Part shown: positions 1 through 10,246 of the stretch, piece after piece
Layout: the number at the start of each line of letters is the position of its first letter
Numbering within the stretch: the first letter of the stretch is position 1
Source: Pseudomonadota bacterium
GTDB taxonomy: Bacteria > Myxococcota_A > Polyangia > GCA-2747355
Assembly: GCA_016711215.1 (NCBI GenBank)
Contig: JADJTL010000001.1
Location: 554,001 to 618,000 of the forward strand
Reading direction: 5' to 3'
DNA length: 64,000 bases
Translations under genes and position numbers: made by a program
The notes under the pieces: generated by a model
What the model was told of the DNA's origin: nothing
Databases searched by the model: none
What the model saw: the letters and a program-made list of their open reading frames with translations, nothing else

Positions 1-1
1 T

Positions 2-1351
<1,350 letters not shown>

Positions 1352-1380
1352 CAACCTGGCGGGCTGCGCTCCGGGGCTGT

Positions 1381-1391
1381 GCCAAATTGGC
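1381..1391. other. Short perfect inverted repeat in the regulator-gspC spacer
   Basis: GCCAA-A-TTGGC is an 11-bp dyad about 75 bp upstream of the sigma-54 core promoter, at a distance where activator-binding sites are common. It could be a half of an upstream activating sequence, or chance. No second copy was seen. Confidence 0.25.
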
Positions 1392-1397
1392 GGAGCC

Positions 1398-1423
1398 TCC
1401 GGCGGGGCGCCTCGCCTGCCGGA
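1398..1423. other. Hairpin between the response regulator and gspC
   Basis: TCCGGC pairs with GCCGGA, and inside it GGGCG pairs with CGCCT around a CCT loop, with one bulged G. This gives an 11-bp stem. It is followed on the + strand by a run of A rather than T, so it is not a textbook intrinsic terminator. It may still insulate the regulator gene from the secretion operon promoter. Confidence 0.4.
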
Positions 1424-1464
1424 AAAAACCATCCTGGTTATCATCGCTTGAATCGGAGAGGCCG

Positions 1465-1480
1465 TGGCACTCCGCTTGCT
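1465..1480 (+). promoter_or_regulatory. Sigma-54 (-24/-12) promoter of the type II secretion operon
   Basis: TGGCAC-N5-TTGCT matches the sigma-54 consensus closely. The invariant GG (1466-1467) and GC (1478-1479) are separated by exactly 10 bp. Transcription would start near 1491, giving a leader of about 50 nt before the gspC ATG at 1542. The gene immediately upstream encodes a sigma-54 activator, which supports the call. Confidence 0.8.
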
Positions 1481-1541
1481 ACTGCGGAGCGTGGGTGGAT
1501 GATGCCGGCAGCGCGCCGGAGGCTCAATCCGGGCGGGGCCG

Positions 1542-2492
1542 ATGGAAGCTATTCTGCGCAAGCACTTCTGGGTCGTCTACCTGGCGCTGATCGCGCTGGG
1601 CGCCTATTTCGCCGCTCGCACGCTCTCCCAGGTGATCGCGGCGCAGATTGCCGTGCCTCGGTCGCGCCCCACCCAGCTCGTGGGTCAGGCCGCCGCACCC
1701 CAGCTCCCGCGCGCCGTCGACTGGGACGCCGTCGCGGCGCGCAATGTCTTCTGCTCGGCCTGTGCGCCGCCGGTCATCGAGGCGTCGACGGGCCATGAGG
1801 CCGGCGATGGCGCGGGCGGAGGGGTGGCGCCAAGCGAGCCCACCAAGAGCGCGCTCAACCTCCAGCTCCTGGCGACGCTCGTCAGCAACCGCGATCCGGC
1901 CTGGTCGCTGGCCGCGCTCTACGATCCAACGGCGGGGCGCACCCGCGTTGCTGGCGTCGGCTCTGCGCTCGAGGGCCTGACCGTCACCGAGATTCGCACG
2001 CGGCGAATCGTCCTGTTAGAGGGAAGTCGGCACGAGTACATCGAGCTCGAGCAGACTGGCGGCTCGGGGGGCCCGACGCCGGTCGCGTCGTCGATGCCTC
2101 CCCCGGCGATGGCGGGGGGCGGGACGGATGAGCTCGGCTCGCAGATCGCTTCGGGCGTGCGGGCGACGGGGGGCACGAGCTGGGAGATCCAGCGCAGCGC
2201 GCTCAACCGCGTGCTGACCAACACGACCTTGCTGGCCCGCTCAGCCCGCATCATCCCGAGCATTCGCAATGGAAAGCCCGATGGCTTCCGCATCGTCGGT
2301 ATTCGCCCGGGCAGCCTCTATGCCCTGATCGGGATTCAGAACGGCGACCTGATCCAGGCGATCAACGGCCTGCCGATGACGACCCCCGAGGCCGCGCTCG
2401 AGGTCTACACCAAGGTGCGCAGCGCCTCGCACCTTTCGATCAGCTTCAACCGCCTGGGCAAGCCACTGACCCATGACTACGTGATTCGGTGA
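1542..2492 (+). CDS. gspC: Type II secretion system protein GspC
   Basis: This is the inner-membrane clamp of the type II secretion system, linking the cytoplasmic-membrane platform to the GspD secretin. The 316-residue protein has a short cytoplasmic N-terminus and one membrane segment (about residues 9-29). A periplasmic homology region follows (about 100-180, around LNLQLLATLVSNRDPAWSLA). The C-terminus is a PDZ domain (about 235-310) with the typical GSLYALIGIQNGDLIQAING core. It is the first gene of the gsp operon and lies about 50 nt after the predicted sigma-54 start. gspD starts 4 nt after its stop. Length and domain order are normal for GspC. Confidence 0.93.
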   Translation: MEAILRKHFWVVYLALIALGAYFAARTLSQVIAAQIAVPRSRPTQLVGQAAAPQLPRAVDWDAVAARNVFCSACAPPVIEASTGHEAGDGAGGGVAPSEPTKSALNLQLLATLVSNRDPAWSLAALYDPTAGRTRVAGVGSALEGLTVTEIRTRRIVLLEGSRHEYIELEQTGGSGGPTPVASSMPPPAMAGGGTDELGSQIASGVRATGGTSWEIQRSALNRVLTNTTLLARSARIIPSIRNGKPDGFRIVGIRPGSLYALIGIQNGDLIQAINGLPMTTPEAALEVYTKVRSASHLSISFNRLGKPLTHDYVIR

Positions 2493-2496
2493 TTCC

Positions 2497-5154
2497 ATGA
2501 CGATTCGGACGACCTTCCCTCCCTCGCGCCTCGGGGGGCTAACCCTCTCCGCGCTGCTCGTCGTGCTGGCGCTCGGGCCGCGCAGCTTGGCGCAGCCCGT
2601 CCCGCCGCCGGGCCCGGATAATGCGGCACCCAAGGTGCTCGACCGCGTCGCACGCCGCGAGCGGCGCTTGGCGGCCGACGCTGACCAGGCGCGGCGGCGC
2701 CAGGCGCGCGCCCTGCGCCGCGCCGAGCGTGGGCTCACCACCGCCGGAGGCGCGCAGGACCGCGCCGCCGCGCCCCCGCAGCCCCCGGCCAGCACTGCGC
2801 CTGCCGCCAGCGCGCTGCCGCCCGCGGCCGCGAACGACGCTGCCACCGCGCCGGGCGAGCGCGAGTTCAACGAGTGTTTGCGTGTACCGGCGGGGCGTCG
2901 GATCAAGGTCACGCTCAAGCCGGAGTCTGATCTGGCTGACCTGGTCGGCTGGATCAGCGCGATGACCTGCAAGCAGTTCATCGTCGCCGCGGCACTTCGT
3001 GGCCAGAAGGTGACGCTGGTCTCACCCCTGCCAGTCACCGCCGGCACCGCCTATCATGCGTTCATCAGCGCGCTGGAGGTGATGGGTCTGACGGTGGTGC
3101 CGTCTGGGCGCTATCTCAAGGTCGTGCAGAGCAATTGGGCGCTGCAGTCGCCGATCGCCACCTACACCGACGGCGACACTCGGCGGCCGCCCAACAGCGA
3201 CGAGATCGTGACCCAGATCGTGCGAGCGCAACACGTCGACGTCAACGAGCTGCTCGTGGTGCTGAGCAAGCTGAAGTCGCGCAACGGCGATGTGACGGCC
3301 TACAAGGCGACCAACTCGCTGATCATCACCGACAGCGGCAACAACATCCTGCGGATGCTGAAGGTGCTGAAGGAGCTCGATGTCGAGGTCGGCGGCGAAA
3401 AGATCTGGGTCGTGCCGATGCGCACCGCCGACGCGAGCGAGGTGCTCAAGATCCTGCAGCAGGTCTTCACCGGCGGGGGGGGCCAGGCGCCGCCGCCCGC
3501 CATGCGGGTCAAGCGTCCGCGCGAGCAGCAGCCGCGGCCCTCGCCCGTCGAAGGTGCCGAGGTCGACGAGCTGAGCGCGGTCAGTGTCTCGAAGATGGTC
3601 GCGGACCCGTTGACGAACTCGCTGATCATCGTCGCCGCGCCGGGCTCCTATCTGCAGATCGCCGCGCTGATCAAGCGGCTCGACGTGGAGAGCGAAGGCG
3701 TCAATCAACGCATCCACGTCTACTACCTGGAGAACGCCGCGGCCGAGGAGGTCGCGACGACGCTCTCGAGCCTGACGGCGGGTGGCGCCGCGCGGCCGAG
3801 CGGCGCGAAGGCTGGTGCGGCCACCCTCTTCGAGGGAGAGGTCAAGGTCACCGCCGACAAAGCGACCAATTCGCTGGTCATCGTCGCCTCGACCAAGGAT
3901 TACCTCAGCACGCGACGCGTGATTCAGCAGCTCGACGTGCCGCGCCGCCAGGTCTTCGTCGAGGCGGTGATCATGGAGGTCTCGCTGAATAAGGATCGCA
4001 AGCTCGGTCTTGGGTTCCATGGCGGCAAGCTGATTGGCTCGACCGACAAGACCCTGCTCTTTGGCGGCCTGCTGACCCAAGAGCTCAATTCGGTCCTGCT
4101 CAGCCCCGCTGCCCTCAGCGGCCTCGCGGCCGGGGCGCGCGGCCCGGAGATCGAGGGCTCCAGCAAGCTGCTGGGGCTATCGGCGAATATCCCCGCCTTC
4201 GGGCTGGTGCTCCAGGCGCTGCAGACCAACGGCAACGTCAATGTGCTTTCCTCGCCACACCTGCTGACCACTGACAACCAGCAGGCCGAGATCGTCGTCG
4301 GCCAGAACCTTCCCTTCCCCGGCGGGGTGCTCGGGGGCTTGGGTCAGCTCGCCGGACAGGCCGCGGGCGCCGCCGGCTTGGCCAGCTCACTGCTTCCGTC
4401 GATTTCGGTGCAGCGGCAGGACGTCGCGCTCAAGCTCCGGCTCACGCCGCACGTCAACGAGAGCGACGTCGTGCGGATGGAGATCGAACAGGAGGTCTCG
4501 GACGTCATCAGCGCAAACTACAACCAGCTCGGCCCCGCGACCTCGAAGCGCGAGGTCAAGACGACGGTCGTGGTGCGTGATCAGCAGACGGTCGTAATCG
4601 GCGGATTGATGGCGGATACAGTGCGCGAGACCGAGAGCAAGGTGCCGATCCTGGGTGACATTCCGGTCATCGGCGCGCTCTTTCGTCAGACCCAGCGCTC
4701 AGTGCAGAAGACCAACCTGATCATCGTGCTAACGCCTTACGTGATTCGCGACCAGAACGACCTGCGACGGATCTTCACCCAGAAGATGGAGGAACGGCGC
4801 GAGTTCATCGAGCGCTTCACCAGCTTCAGCGCGCCGGAGGTCACGCATGCCGTCGACTACCGTCATAAGCACGGGCTGCTGGCGGAGATGCATCGCGTCG
4901 GGCTGCAGGCCGAGGAGGACGCGGCCTTGCTCGAACAGGCACGGAAGGCCACCGATCAGCAGGTGGAGCCGGTGGACCTGCCCGCTGGCGTGAGTTCGGC
5001 GGAGAGCGATGCGGAGGGCGCGACCAGCTCAGAGCCGGCTGCTCAGGCGGGCGAGGCGCCGGCACCGCCCGAGGATCCGCGCTTCCGGGCACCCCCTCCC
5101 CCTGATGGGCCCAGCCCCGATGGTCTGCCGCCGCCACCGGTGCCTGGCCCATGA
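2497..5154 (+). CDS. gspD: Type II secretion system secretin GspD
   Basis: This is the outer-membrane secretin that forms the exit channel. It is 885 residues, longer than the usual 650-750. A signal peptide (about 1-32) is followed by an Ala/Arg-rich spacer (about 33-120). The periplasmic N0-N3 modules follow at roughly 125-490, including repeated ATNSLII-type signatures. The secretin domain (about 495-760) contains the conserved VPILGDIPVIGALF motif near its end. The extra length is the N-terminal spacer plus a C-terminal tail of about 120 residues rich in Pro, Ala and Glu, which might serve pilotin binding or be disordered. The last four bases (ATGA) overlap the gspE start, indicating translational coupling. 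Confidence 0.97.
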   Translation: MTIRTTFPPSRLGGLTLSALLVVLALGPRSLAQPVPPPGPDNAAPKVLDRVARRERRLAADADQARRRQARALRRAERGLTTAGGAQDRAAAPPQPPASTAPAASALPPAAANDAATAPGEREFNECLRVPAGRRIKVTLKPESDLADLVGWISAMTCKQFIVAAALRGQKVTLVSPLPVTAGTAYHAFISALEVMGLTVVPSGRYLKVVQSNWALQSPIATYTDGDTRRPPNSDEIVTQIVRAQHVDVNELLVVLSKLKSRNGDVTAYKATNSLIITDSGNNILRMLKVLKELDVEVGGEKIWVVPMRTADASEVLKILQQVFTGGGGQAPPPAMRVKRPREQQPRPSPVEGAEVDELSAVSVSKMVADPLTNSLIIVAAPGSYLQIAALIKRLDVESEGVNQRIHVYYLENAAAEEVATTLSSLTAGGAARPSGAKAGAATLFEGEVKVTADKATNSLVIVASTKDYLSTRRVIQQLDVPRRQVFVEAVIMEVSLNKDRKLGLGFHGGKLIGSTDKTLLFGGLLTQELNSVLLSPAALSGLAAGARGPEIEGSSKLLGLSANIPAFGLVLQALQTNGNVNVLSSPHLLTTDNQQAEIVVGQNLPFPGGVLGGLGQLAGQAAGAAGLASSLLPSISVQRQDVALKLRLTPHVNESDVVRMEIEQEVSDVISANYNQLGPATSKREVKTTVVVRDQQTVVIGGLMADTVRETESKVPILGDIPVIGALFRQTQRSVQKTNLIIVLTPYVIRDQNDLRRIFTQKMEERREFIERFTSFSAPEVTHAVDYRHKHGLLAEMHRVGLQAEEDAALLEQARKATDQQVEPVDLPAGVSSAESDAEGATSSEPAAQAGEAPAPPEDPRFRAPPPPDGPSPDGLPPPPVPGP

Positions 5155-6890
5155 CGCAGGAGCAGGCCTTTGCCGCGATCCTGCTGCGCGACAGCCCGCT
5201 GACGCGCGAGCAGCTCGAGCAGGCGATGGAGGCCCAGCGGCTGGAGGGTGGGACGCTCGCCGAGACCTTGCTGCGACTGCGCATCTTGCCGGAGGAACAG
5301 GTGCTGCGGGCGCTGGCGCAGCACCTGGCGCTCGAGTTCACCAGCCAGCTCGACCCCGAGGTGGTCGACGCCGGGTTGCTCGTCGACCTGCCGATCAACT
5401 TCGCCAAGACGCACTTGGTGCTGCCCCTGCATCGGGAGGATGGTCGCGTTCGCGTCGCGCTCGCCAACCCACATGCGGTCTTCGCCGGGGACGACCTGCG
5501 CACGCTGCTCGGCGCCGAGATCGTTCCGGTGCTGGCGACCAGCGAGCGCGTGCTCGACCTGATCAACCGCGTCTACGCCAAGCGCACGGGCACGGTCGAG
5601 CTCGAGCAGAGCGAGGAGTTCCAAGGCAACGCCGAGGAGCTGGTCGACATCATCGACGTCACGGATGAGGCGCCGATCATCCGTTGGGTCAATTCGCTGA
5701 TCTTCCAGGCCATCAAGGAGCGAGCCTCGGACATCCATATCGAGCCGGGTGAGCGTGAGGTGGTGGTGCGCTACCGCATCGATGGCGTGCTCTACGAGGT
5801 GCGGCGCGCCAACCGCAACTACCTGCCGAGCATCGTCGCGCGGGTGAAGATCATGGCAGGGCTGAATATCGCCGAGAAGCGCCTGCCGCAGGACGGTCGC
5901 ATCCGACGACGCATCGCCGGCAAGGACATCGACATGCGCGTGGCGACGGCGCCAACGGCGCGCGGCGAACGGGTCACGATCCGTCTGCTCGACAAGTCGA
6001 CCGTCGTCTTGAATCTGGCGGAGATCGGACTCGACCCGGCGCATCTGGCGCAGCTCGGCGAGTTGATTCGGCGCCCCAACGGCATCTTGTTGGTGACCGG
6101 CCCGACCGGTAGCGGCAAGACGACGACGCTCTACGCCGCGCTCTCGGCGATCAATACCCCGGACAAGAACATCCTGACGATCGAGGATCCCGTCGAGTAC
6201 CAGCTCGAGGGCATCAGCCAGACGCAGGTCAACCCGAAGATCGACCTGACCTTCGCCAACGGCCTGCGCTCGTTCTTGCGGCACGACCCCGACGTGATCA
6301 TGGTCGGTGAGATCCGTGATCTCGCCACCGCCGAGATCGCGATCCAGGCCTCGCTGACCGGTCACCTCGTCTTCTCGACGCTGCACACCAATGACGCGCC
6401 GAGCGCGATCACGCGCCTGGTCGACATGGACGTCGAGCCCTTCCTCGTCGCTTCGTCGGTGATCGGGCTGGTCGCCCAGCGCCTGGTGCGCAAGGTCTGC
6501 CCGGAGTGCAAGCGCTTGCGCGCCGCGACGGCCGACGAGATCGCGGGGCTTGGATTGAGCGCCGACCAGTTCCATGCCGAGGCCGTGGCCGATCACGCGT
6601 TCAAGGACGCGAAGCGCCCGGCGCCGCCAGCGGGGATGGTCTATCAGGCGGTCGGCTGCCCGGCCTGCCTCGACACCGGCTACGCGGGTCGCGTCGGCAT
6701 CTACGAGTTGATGCTCCTCGGCGAGGAGGTGCGCGCGCTGGTCTTGAAGCAGGCCGACGCCAACGCGATCAAGCGGGTGGCGGTCGGTCAGGGCATGCGG
6801 ACCTTGCGGATGGACGGGGCGCGCAAGGTGATCTGCGGGCTGACGACGATCGAAGAGGTGATGCGGGTCACGCAGGAAGACTCGGTCTGA
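5151..6890 (+). CDS. gspE: Type II secretion ATPase GspE
   Basis: This is the cytoplasmic hexameric ATPase that powers pseudopilus assembly. In its 579 residues there is an N-terminal GspE-N/MshEN-type domain (about 1-150), then the ATPase core. The core has Walker A GPTGSGKT at about residue 316-323, an Asp box and DVIMVGEIRD Walker B region near 381, and a His box. A zinc-binding tetracysteine module uses CPEC near 450 and CPAC near 503. All catalytic motifs look intact. The start ATG overlaps the gspD stop. It is expected to bind the cytoplasmic domain of the GspL encoded downstream. Confidence 0.97.
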   Translation: MTQEQAFAAILLRDSPLTREQLEQAMEAQRLEGGTLAETLLRLRILPEEQVLRALAQHLALEFTSQLDPEVVDAGLLVDLPINFAKTHLVLPLHREDGRVRVALANPHAVFAGDDLRTLLGAEIVPVLATSERVLDLINRVYAKRTGTVELEQSEEFQGNAEELVDIIDVTDEAPIIRWVNSLIFQAIKERASDIHIEPGEREVVVRYRIDGVLYEVRRANRNYLPSIVARVKIMAGLNIAEKRLPQDGRIRRRIAGKDIDMRVATAPTARGERVTIRLLDKSTVVLNLAEIGLDPAHLAQLGELIRRPNGILLVTGPTGSGKTTTLYAALSAINTPDKNILTIEDPVEYQLEGISQTQVNPKIDLTFANGLRSFLRHDPDVIMVGEIRDLATAEIAIQASLTGHLVFSTLHTNDAPSAITRLVDMDVEPFLVASSVIGLVAQRLVRKVCPECKRLRAATADEIAGLGLSADQFHAEAVADHAFKDAKRPAPPAGMVYQAVGCPACLDTGYAGRVGIYELMLLGEEVRALVLKQADANAIKRVAVGQGMRTLRMDGARKVICGLTTIEEVMRVTQEDSV

Positions 6891-6894
6891 CGCG

Positions 6895-8136
6895 ATGCCG
6901 GCCTATGCCTACAAGGCGCTCGATGCGCGCGGGAGGAGCTGCAGCGGCACGCGCGACGCGGAGAGCCCGCGCGGGCTGCGCGCGCTGCTGCGCAAGGAGA
7001 GCATCTTCGTCACCGAGCTACACGAGACACATCTCGAGCCGGTGGCGAGCGGCAGCGCGCTCAAGCGCGAGGTGGACTGGAAGCGCTTCTTCGATCGCGT
7101 GCAGCCGCGCGACGTGGCGGTGCTGACGCGCCAGCTGGCGACGCTGCTACGTGCGGGCATACCGCTGGCGGAGGCGCTACAGGCGCTGCTCGAGCAGAAC
7201 ACCTCGGCCTTGTTGGGACGCGTGCTGGCCGTCGTGCGGACGCGCGTCAACGAGGGCACGTCGCTGGCGGAGGCGCTCTCGGTGCACGGCGAGGTCTTCC
7301 CCGAACTCTACGTCAGCATGGTGCGGGCGGGCGAGGCCGCGGGGAATCTCGAGCAGGTGCTGCTGCGCCTGGCTGATTTCATGGACGCGCAGGTGCGCCT
7401 GCGCGGCAAGGTCGCCGGCGCCCTGACCTACCCCGCGGTGCTGCTGGGCGTCGCGTCGATGGCGATCTTCATGCTGATGAAGGTCGTGGTTCCGAAGGTG
7501 ACGGCGATCTTCGCCGATGTCGGGCAGGCGCTCCCTTGGTACACGCGCTTGCTGGTGGCGAGCAGCAACCTGATCAGCGGCTACTGGTGGTTGCTCGCGG
7601 CGCTCGGGGTGGTCGCCTGGCGGCTCTTTGCGCGCTGGCGCCGTACGCCCAAGGGTCGCGCGCGCTGGGACCGCTGGGTGCTCGGCTTCTGGCTGGTCGG
7701 GCCCTTGGCGCGGATGGTGGCGATCAGCCGCTTCTCGCGCACGCTCGGCACGATGCTCGGCGCGGGCGTGCCCTTGCTGCAATCCCTGGAGATCGTCAAG
7801 GCGATCCTCGGCAATCGCGTGTTGATGGACGTCGTGGACCAGGCGCGGGAGGCGATTCGCGAGGGCGAGAGCATCGCCGAGCCGCTGGCCCGCAGTCGAG
7901 AGTTCCCACCGGTGGTGACGCGGATGATCGCGGTCGGCGAGCGATCCGGACAGCTCGAGAGCATGCTCGCAACCGTCGCCGATGCCTATGAGACCGAGAT
8001 CGACCTCAAGCTTGGCCGCCTGACCACGGTCCTTGGACCGCTGATGATCGTGGTGATGGGCGCAGTGATCGGCTTCATCGTTTTCGCGATCTTCATGCCG
8101 ATCTTCCAGATGAATGACCTGATTGGCGGGGAGTAG
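6895..8136 (+). CDS. gspF: Type II secretion inner-membrane platform protein GspF
   Basis: This is the polytopic platform protein thought to translate GspE ATPase motion into pilin extraction. The 413-residue protein has two homologous T2SSF domains, each cytoplasmic and helical. Hydrophobic segments lie around 176-200, 225-245 and at the C-terminus (about 378-402). The diagnostic LLRAGIPLAEAL and LGAGVPLLQSLEI repeats are present, as is VGERSGQLESML. The ATG at 6895 lies 4 nt after the gspE stop, as expected for a tightly packed operon. Confidence 0.97.
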   Translation: MPAYAYKALDARGRSCSGTRDAESPRGLRALLRKESIFVTELHETHLEPVASGSALKREVDWKRFFDRVQPRDVAVLTRQLATLLRAGIPLAEALQALLEQNTSALLGRVLAVVRTRVNEGTSLAEALSVHGEVFPELYVSMVRAGEAAGNLEQVLLRLADFMDAQVRLRGKVAGALTYPAVLLGVASMAIFMLMKVVVPKVTAIFADVGQALPWYTRLLVASSNLISGYWWLLAALGVVAWRLFARWRRTPKGRARWDRWVLGFWLVGPLARMVAISRFSRTLGTMLGAGVPLLQSLEIVKAILGNRVLMDVVDQAREAIREGESIAEPLARSREFPPVVTRMIAVGERSGQLESMLATVADAYETEIDLKLGRLTTVLGPLMIVVMGAVIGFIVFAIFMPIFQMNDLIGGE

Positions 8137-8162
8137 GCGTCAGGCGCGCCGTGGAGGAGCTC

Positions 8163-8624
8163 ATGGAACGGACACTGCACGTGTTGGGGATCGGTGGTGG
8201 GTGGCGCCGGGCGCAGCTTTGGCGCGCGGCACGGGCGCAGCGCGTGCGGGGCGCCGCCAGCGAGGGGTTCACCCTGATCGAGATCATGGTGGTGGTGATG
8301 ATCATCGGATTGATCGTCGGTTCAGTCGGTTTCGTCGCCTTCAACCGCTTCAAGACCGCCCAGATCAAGAGCGCCCAGGCGATCGTCAAGACCGTCGAGG
8401 GCGCGATCGAGATGTACATGATGGACCACAACGGCGAGTGCCCGAAGAACGTCGGGGAGCTCCGGTCGCAGCGCATCCTCAGCAAAGAGCCCAAGGATCC
8501 GTGGAATGAAGTGATCATCTTTCGTTGTCCAGGCGAGAAGAACAGCGATGGCGCCGACGTCTTCTCGAAGGGGCCCGACAAGAAGGAGGGGACGGAGGAC
8601 GACCTGAAGAACTGGGAAGAGTAG
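8163..8624 (+). CDS. gspG: Major pseudopilin GspG
   Basis: This is the main subunit of the secretion pseudopilus. The ATG at 8163 is chosen because GGAGGAG lies just upstream (8152-8158); an in-frame GTG at 8151 would include that ribosome site. The prepilin peptidase site is G35|FTLIE, with the conserved Glu at mature position 5, followed by a hydrophobic helix. The leader of about 35 residues is long for the family (usually 6-10). The mature part is a short globular domain with the CPKNVGEL and DPWNEVIIFRCPG features typical of GspG. Total length is 153 residues. Confidence 0.93.
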   Translation: MERTLHVLGIGGGWRRAQLWRAARAQRVRGAASEGFTLIEIMVVVMIIGLIVGSVGFVAFNRFKTAQIKSAQAIVKTVEGAIEMYMMDHNGECPKNVGELRSQRILSKEPKDPWNEVIIFRCPGEKNSDGADVFSKGPDKKEGTEDDLKNWEE

Positions 8625-8633
8625 GCGCAGCGC

Positions 8634-9590
8634 ATGTCTGCCCAGCGGAGATCGCCGGTGCCCGGCGCGCGCGGGGTCGCGTCGCCGGGCGCGCCTGGCG
8701 CGGCCGCCCAAGGCTCTGCGCGCGCAGACCTTGCGCCGGCGCGGCGACCCGTCGCGGCCGCTGGGTTCACGCTGATCGAGCTGATGGTCGTGCTCGCGGT
8801 CGTGGCGTTGGTGACGGGGGCGGCGACCGTGTCGTTGCGCTCGGTGCTGCAGAGCGAGCTGCGCAGCGCGGCCGCGCGGACGGCCGGCGCGCTGGCGGCG
8901 GCCTTCGACCGCGCGGCGATGAGTGGACGGACGGTGCGCGTGGCGATCGATCTGGACCAGGGGAGGCTATGGCTGGAGACGGCCGGCCGCGGGGTGGCTC
9001 TCGGGGCGTCGCCGGGCGCTGCCGGCGGGCGTGAGGCGTCCGCGGAAGCCTCCACGGACCCAGCGGAGGCGGAGGCGGAGGCGGAGGCGGAGGCGGAGGC
9101 GGAAGCCGACGCTGAGCAGGAGCAGGCGGAAGGCGGGGCGAGCGCCGGTGCCGCAAAGCTGCCCCTCGGGCTCGGCGGGGCAGCAGAGGACGAGGCCCCG
9201 GCTGGGATCGACCCCGCAGCGCTGTTGGCGGCCCATGAGCGCGACCTCGAGCCCCTGCGGCGGCCGAAGCCCCGGTTTCGCGCGGTCAAGGGTGCCGCTG
9301 GTGCTCGGCAACCGCTCGGCCGCGGTGTGCGGATCGAGGCCGTGCTGACCCCCCGCATGGTGGAGCCGCAGACCAAGGGGATCGCGTACATCCATTGCTT
9401 CGCTCAGGGGCTGGCGGAGCCAGCGGTGATCGTGCTGCGCAGCGGCGAGGACAGCTTCTATTCGGTGACGCTTCACCCGCTCAGCGGTCGTGCTCGGGTC
9501 CATGCCTGCCGCGTGCCGCTGCCCCACGATTTTGGGGATGAGGAAGCTGCTGCGCTGCTCGACGGACAGCAGCCCTGTGAGGGGAGTTGA
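8634..9590 (+). CDS. gspH: Minor pseudopilin GspH
   Basis: Type IV pilin-like N-terminus with the cleavage site G44|FTLIELMVVLAV, including Glu5, followed by GspH-like beta sequence (RTVRVAIDLDQGRLWLE). At 318 residues it is far longer than usual (about 150-200). The excess is an unusually long 44-residue leader and a central low-complexity Glu/Ala insertion (residues about 143-166) encoded by a 6-bp tandem repeat. A further region of about 140 residues follows. The neighbours gspG and gspI and the operon position support the assignment. The start is uncertain, since no strong ribosome site is visible before the ATG. Confidence 0.85.
   Translation: MSAQRRSPVPGARGVASPGAPGAAAQGSARADLAPARRPVAAAGFTLIELMVVLAVVALVTGAATVSLRSVLQSELRSAAARTAGALAAAFDRAAMSGRTVRVAIDLDQGRLWLETAGRGVALGASPGAAGGREASAEASTDPAEAEAEAEAEAEAEADAEQEQAEGGASAGAAKLPLGLGGAAEDEAPAGIDPAALLAAHERDLEPLRRPKPRFRAVKGAAGARQPLGRGVRIEAVLTPRMVEPQTKGIAYIHCFAQGLAEPAVIVLRSGEDSFYSVTLHPLSGRARVHACRVPLPHDFGDEEAAALLDGQQPCEGS
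9063..9104 (+). repeat. 6-bp tandem repeat (GCGGAG) inside gspH
   Basis: Six perfect GCGGAG units and a seventh (GCGGAA) encode an Ala-Glu repeat in the minor pseudopilin. The unit is a multiple of three, so copy-number change would lengthen or shorten the acidic insert without a frameshift. Confidence 0.9.
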
Positions 9591-10246
9591 TGTCACGTCC
9601 CGAGCGGCAGTCGCGCCGATCGCGCGGAGCGCGGGCCACGTCGGCCGAAAGCTCGGGCTTCACCTTGGTCGAGGTGATGGTCGCGCTGGCGATCCTGGCG
9701 CTCGCGCTGACGGTAGTCGCTGAGGCGCAGCAGGCGGGCATGCGGCGCACGCTGCGCGCCCAATTCGTCACCACCGCGACGATGCTGGCGCGCGAGAAGA
9801 TGATCGACGTCGAGGAGCGACTCTACGAGAAGGGCTTCTCCCAGTTCGAAGAGGAGCAAGAGGGTGACTTCGAGGGCGAAGGACTGGAGCGCTTTCGCTA
9901 TCGCGTCACGATCGACAAGGTCGAGCTGCCGAGCGGCCTCGATGCGCAGGCATTGGCGGGGGCCCTCGGCGGGAGGGAGGGCAGCGAGGGCTCGGCCGGC
10001 GGCGCTGGCGGGGCGACGGCGATCGGAGGCCAGCTTCTCGGAGGCCAGCTCGAGCTCTTCCGTACGGTGCTGGAGCAGTCGATCCGGCGCGTCTCCCTGC
10101 AGGTGCTGTGGCGCGAGGGGCGCAGTGAGCAGCAGGTGCAGGTCGACGCCTACTTCACAGATCCGTCGCTCGTCGGCGGAGGCGCGATGGGGGGCCTCGC
10201 GGCGCCTGCGGACAGCGCGGCGCGTGGGCCTGGGGTAGCGCGATGA
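9590..10246 (+). CDS. gspI: Minor pseudopilin GspI
   Basis: Pilin-like protein of the pseudopilus tip complex (GspH-I-J-K). The ATG at 9590 overlaps the gspH stop (TGATG) and is preceded by GGGGAG; a TTG three bases earlier is the alternative. The prepilin peptidase site is G23|FTLVEVMVALAILALAL with Glu5. The rest contains a typical GspI segment (TTATMLAREKMIDVEERLYEKGF). A Gly/Ser/Ala-rich stretch (about residues 125-150) interrupts the globular domain, and a disordered tail ends the protein. It is 218 residues, longer than the usual 120-130. Confidence 0.92.
   Translation: MSRPERQSRRSRGARATSAESSGFTLVEVMVALAILALALTVVAEAQQAGMRRTLRAQFVTTATMLAREKMIDVEERLYEKGFSQFEEEQEGDFEGEGLERFRYRVTIDKVELPSGLDAQALAGALGGREGSEGSAGGAGGATAIGGQLLGGQLELFRTVLEQSIRRVSLQVLWREGRSEQQVQVDAYFTDPSLVGGGAMGGLAAPADSAARGPGVAR

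Noticed and set aside
5043..6596. Minus-strand frame of 517 codons opposite gspE
   Set aside because: Shadow of a fully recognisable ATPase gene.
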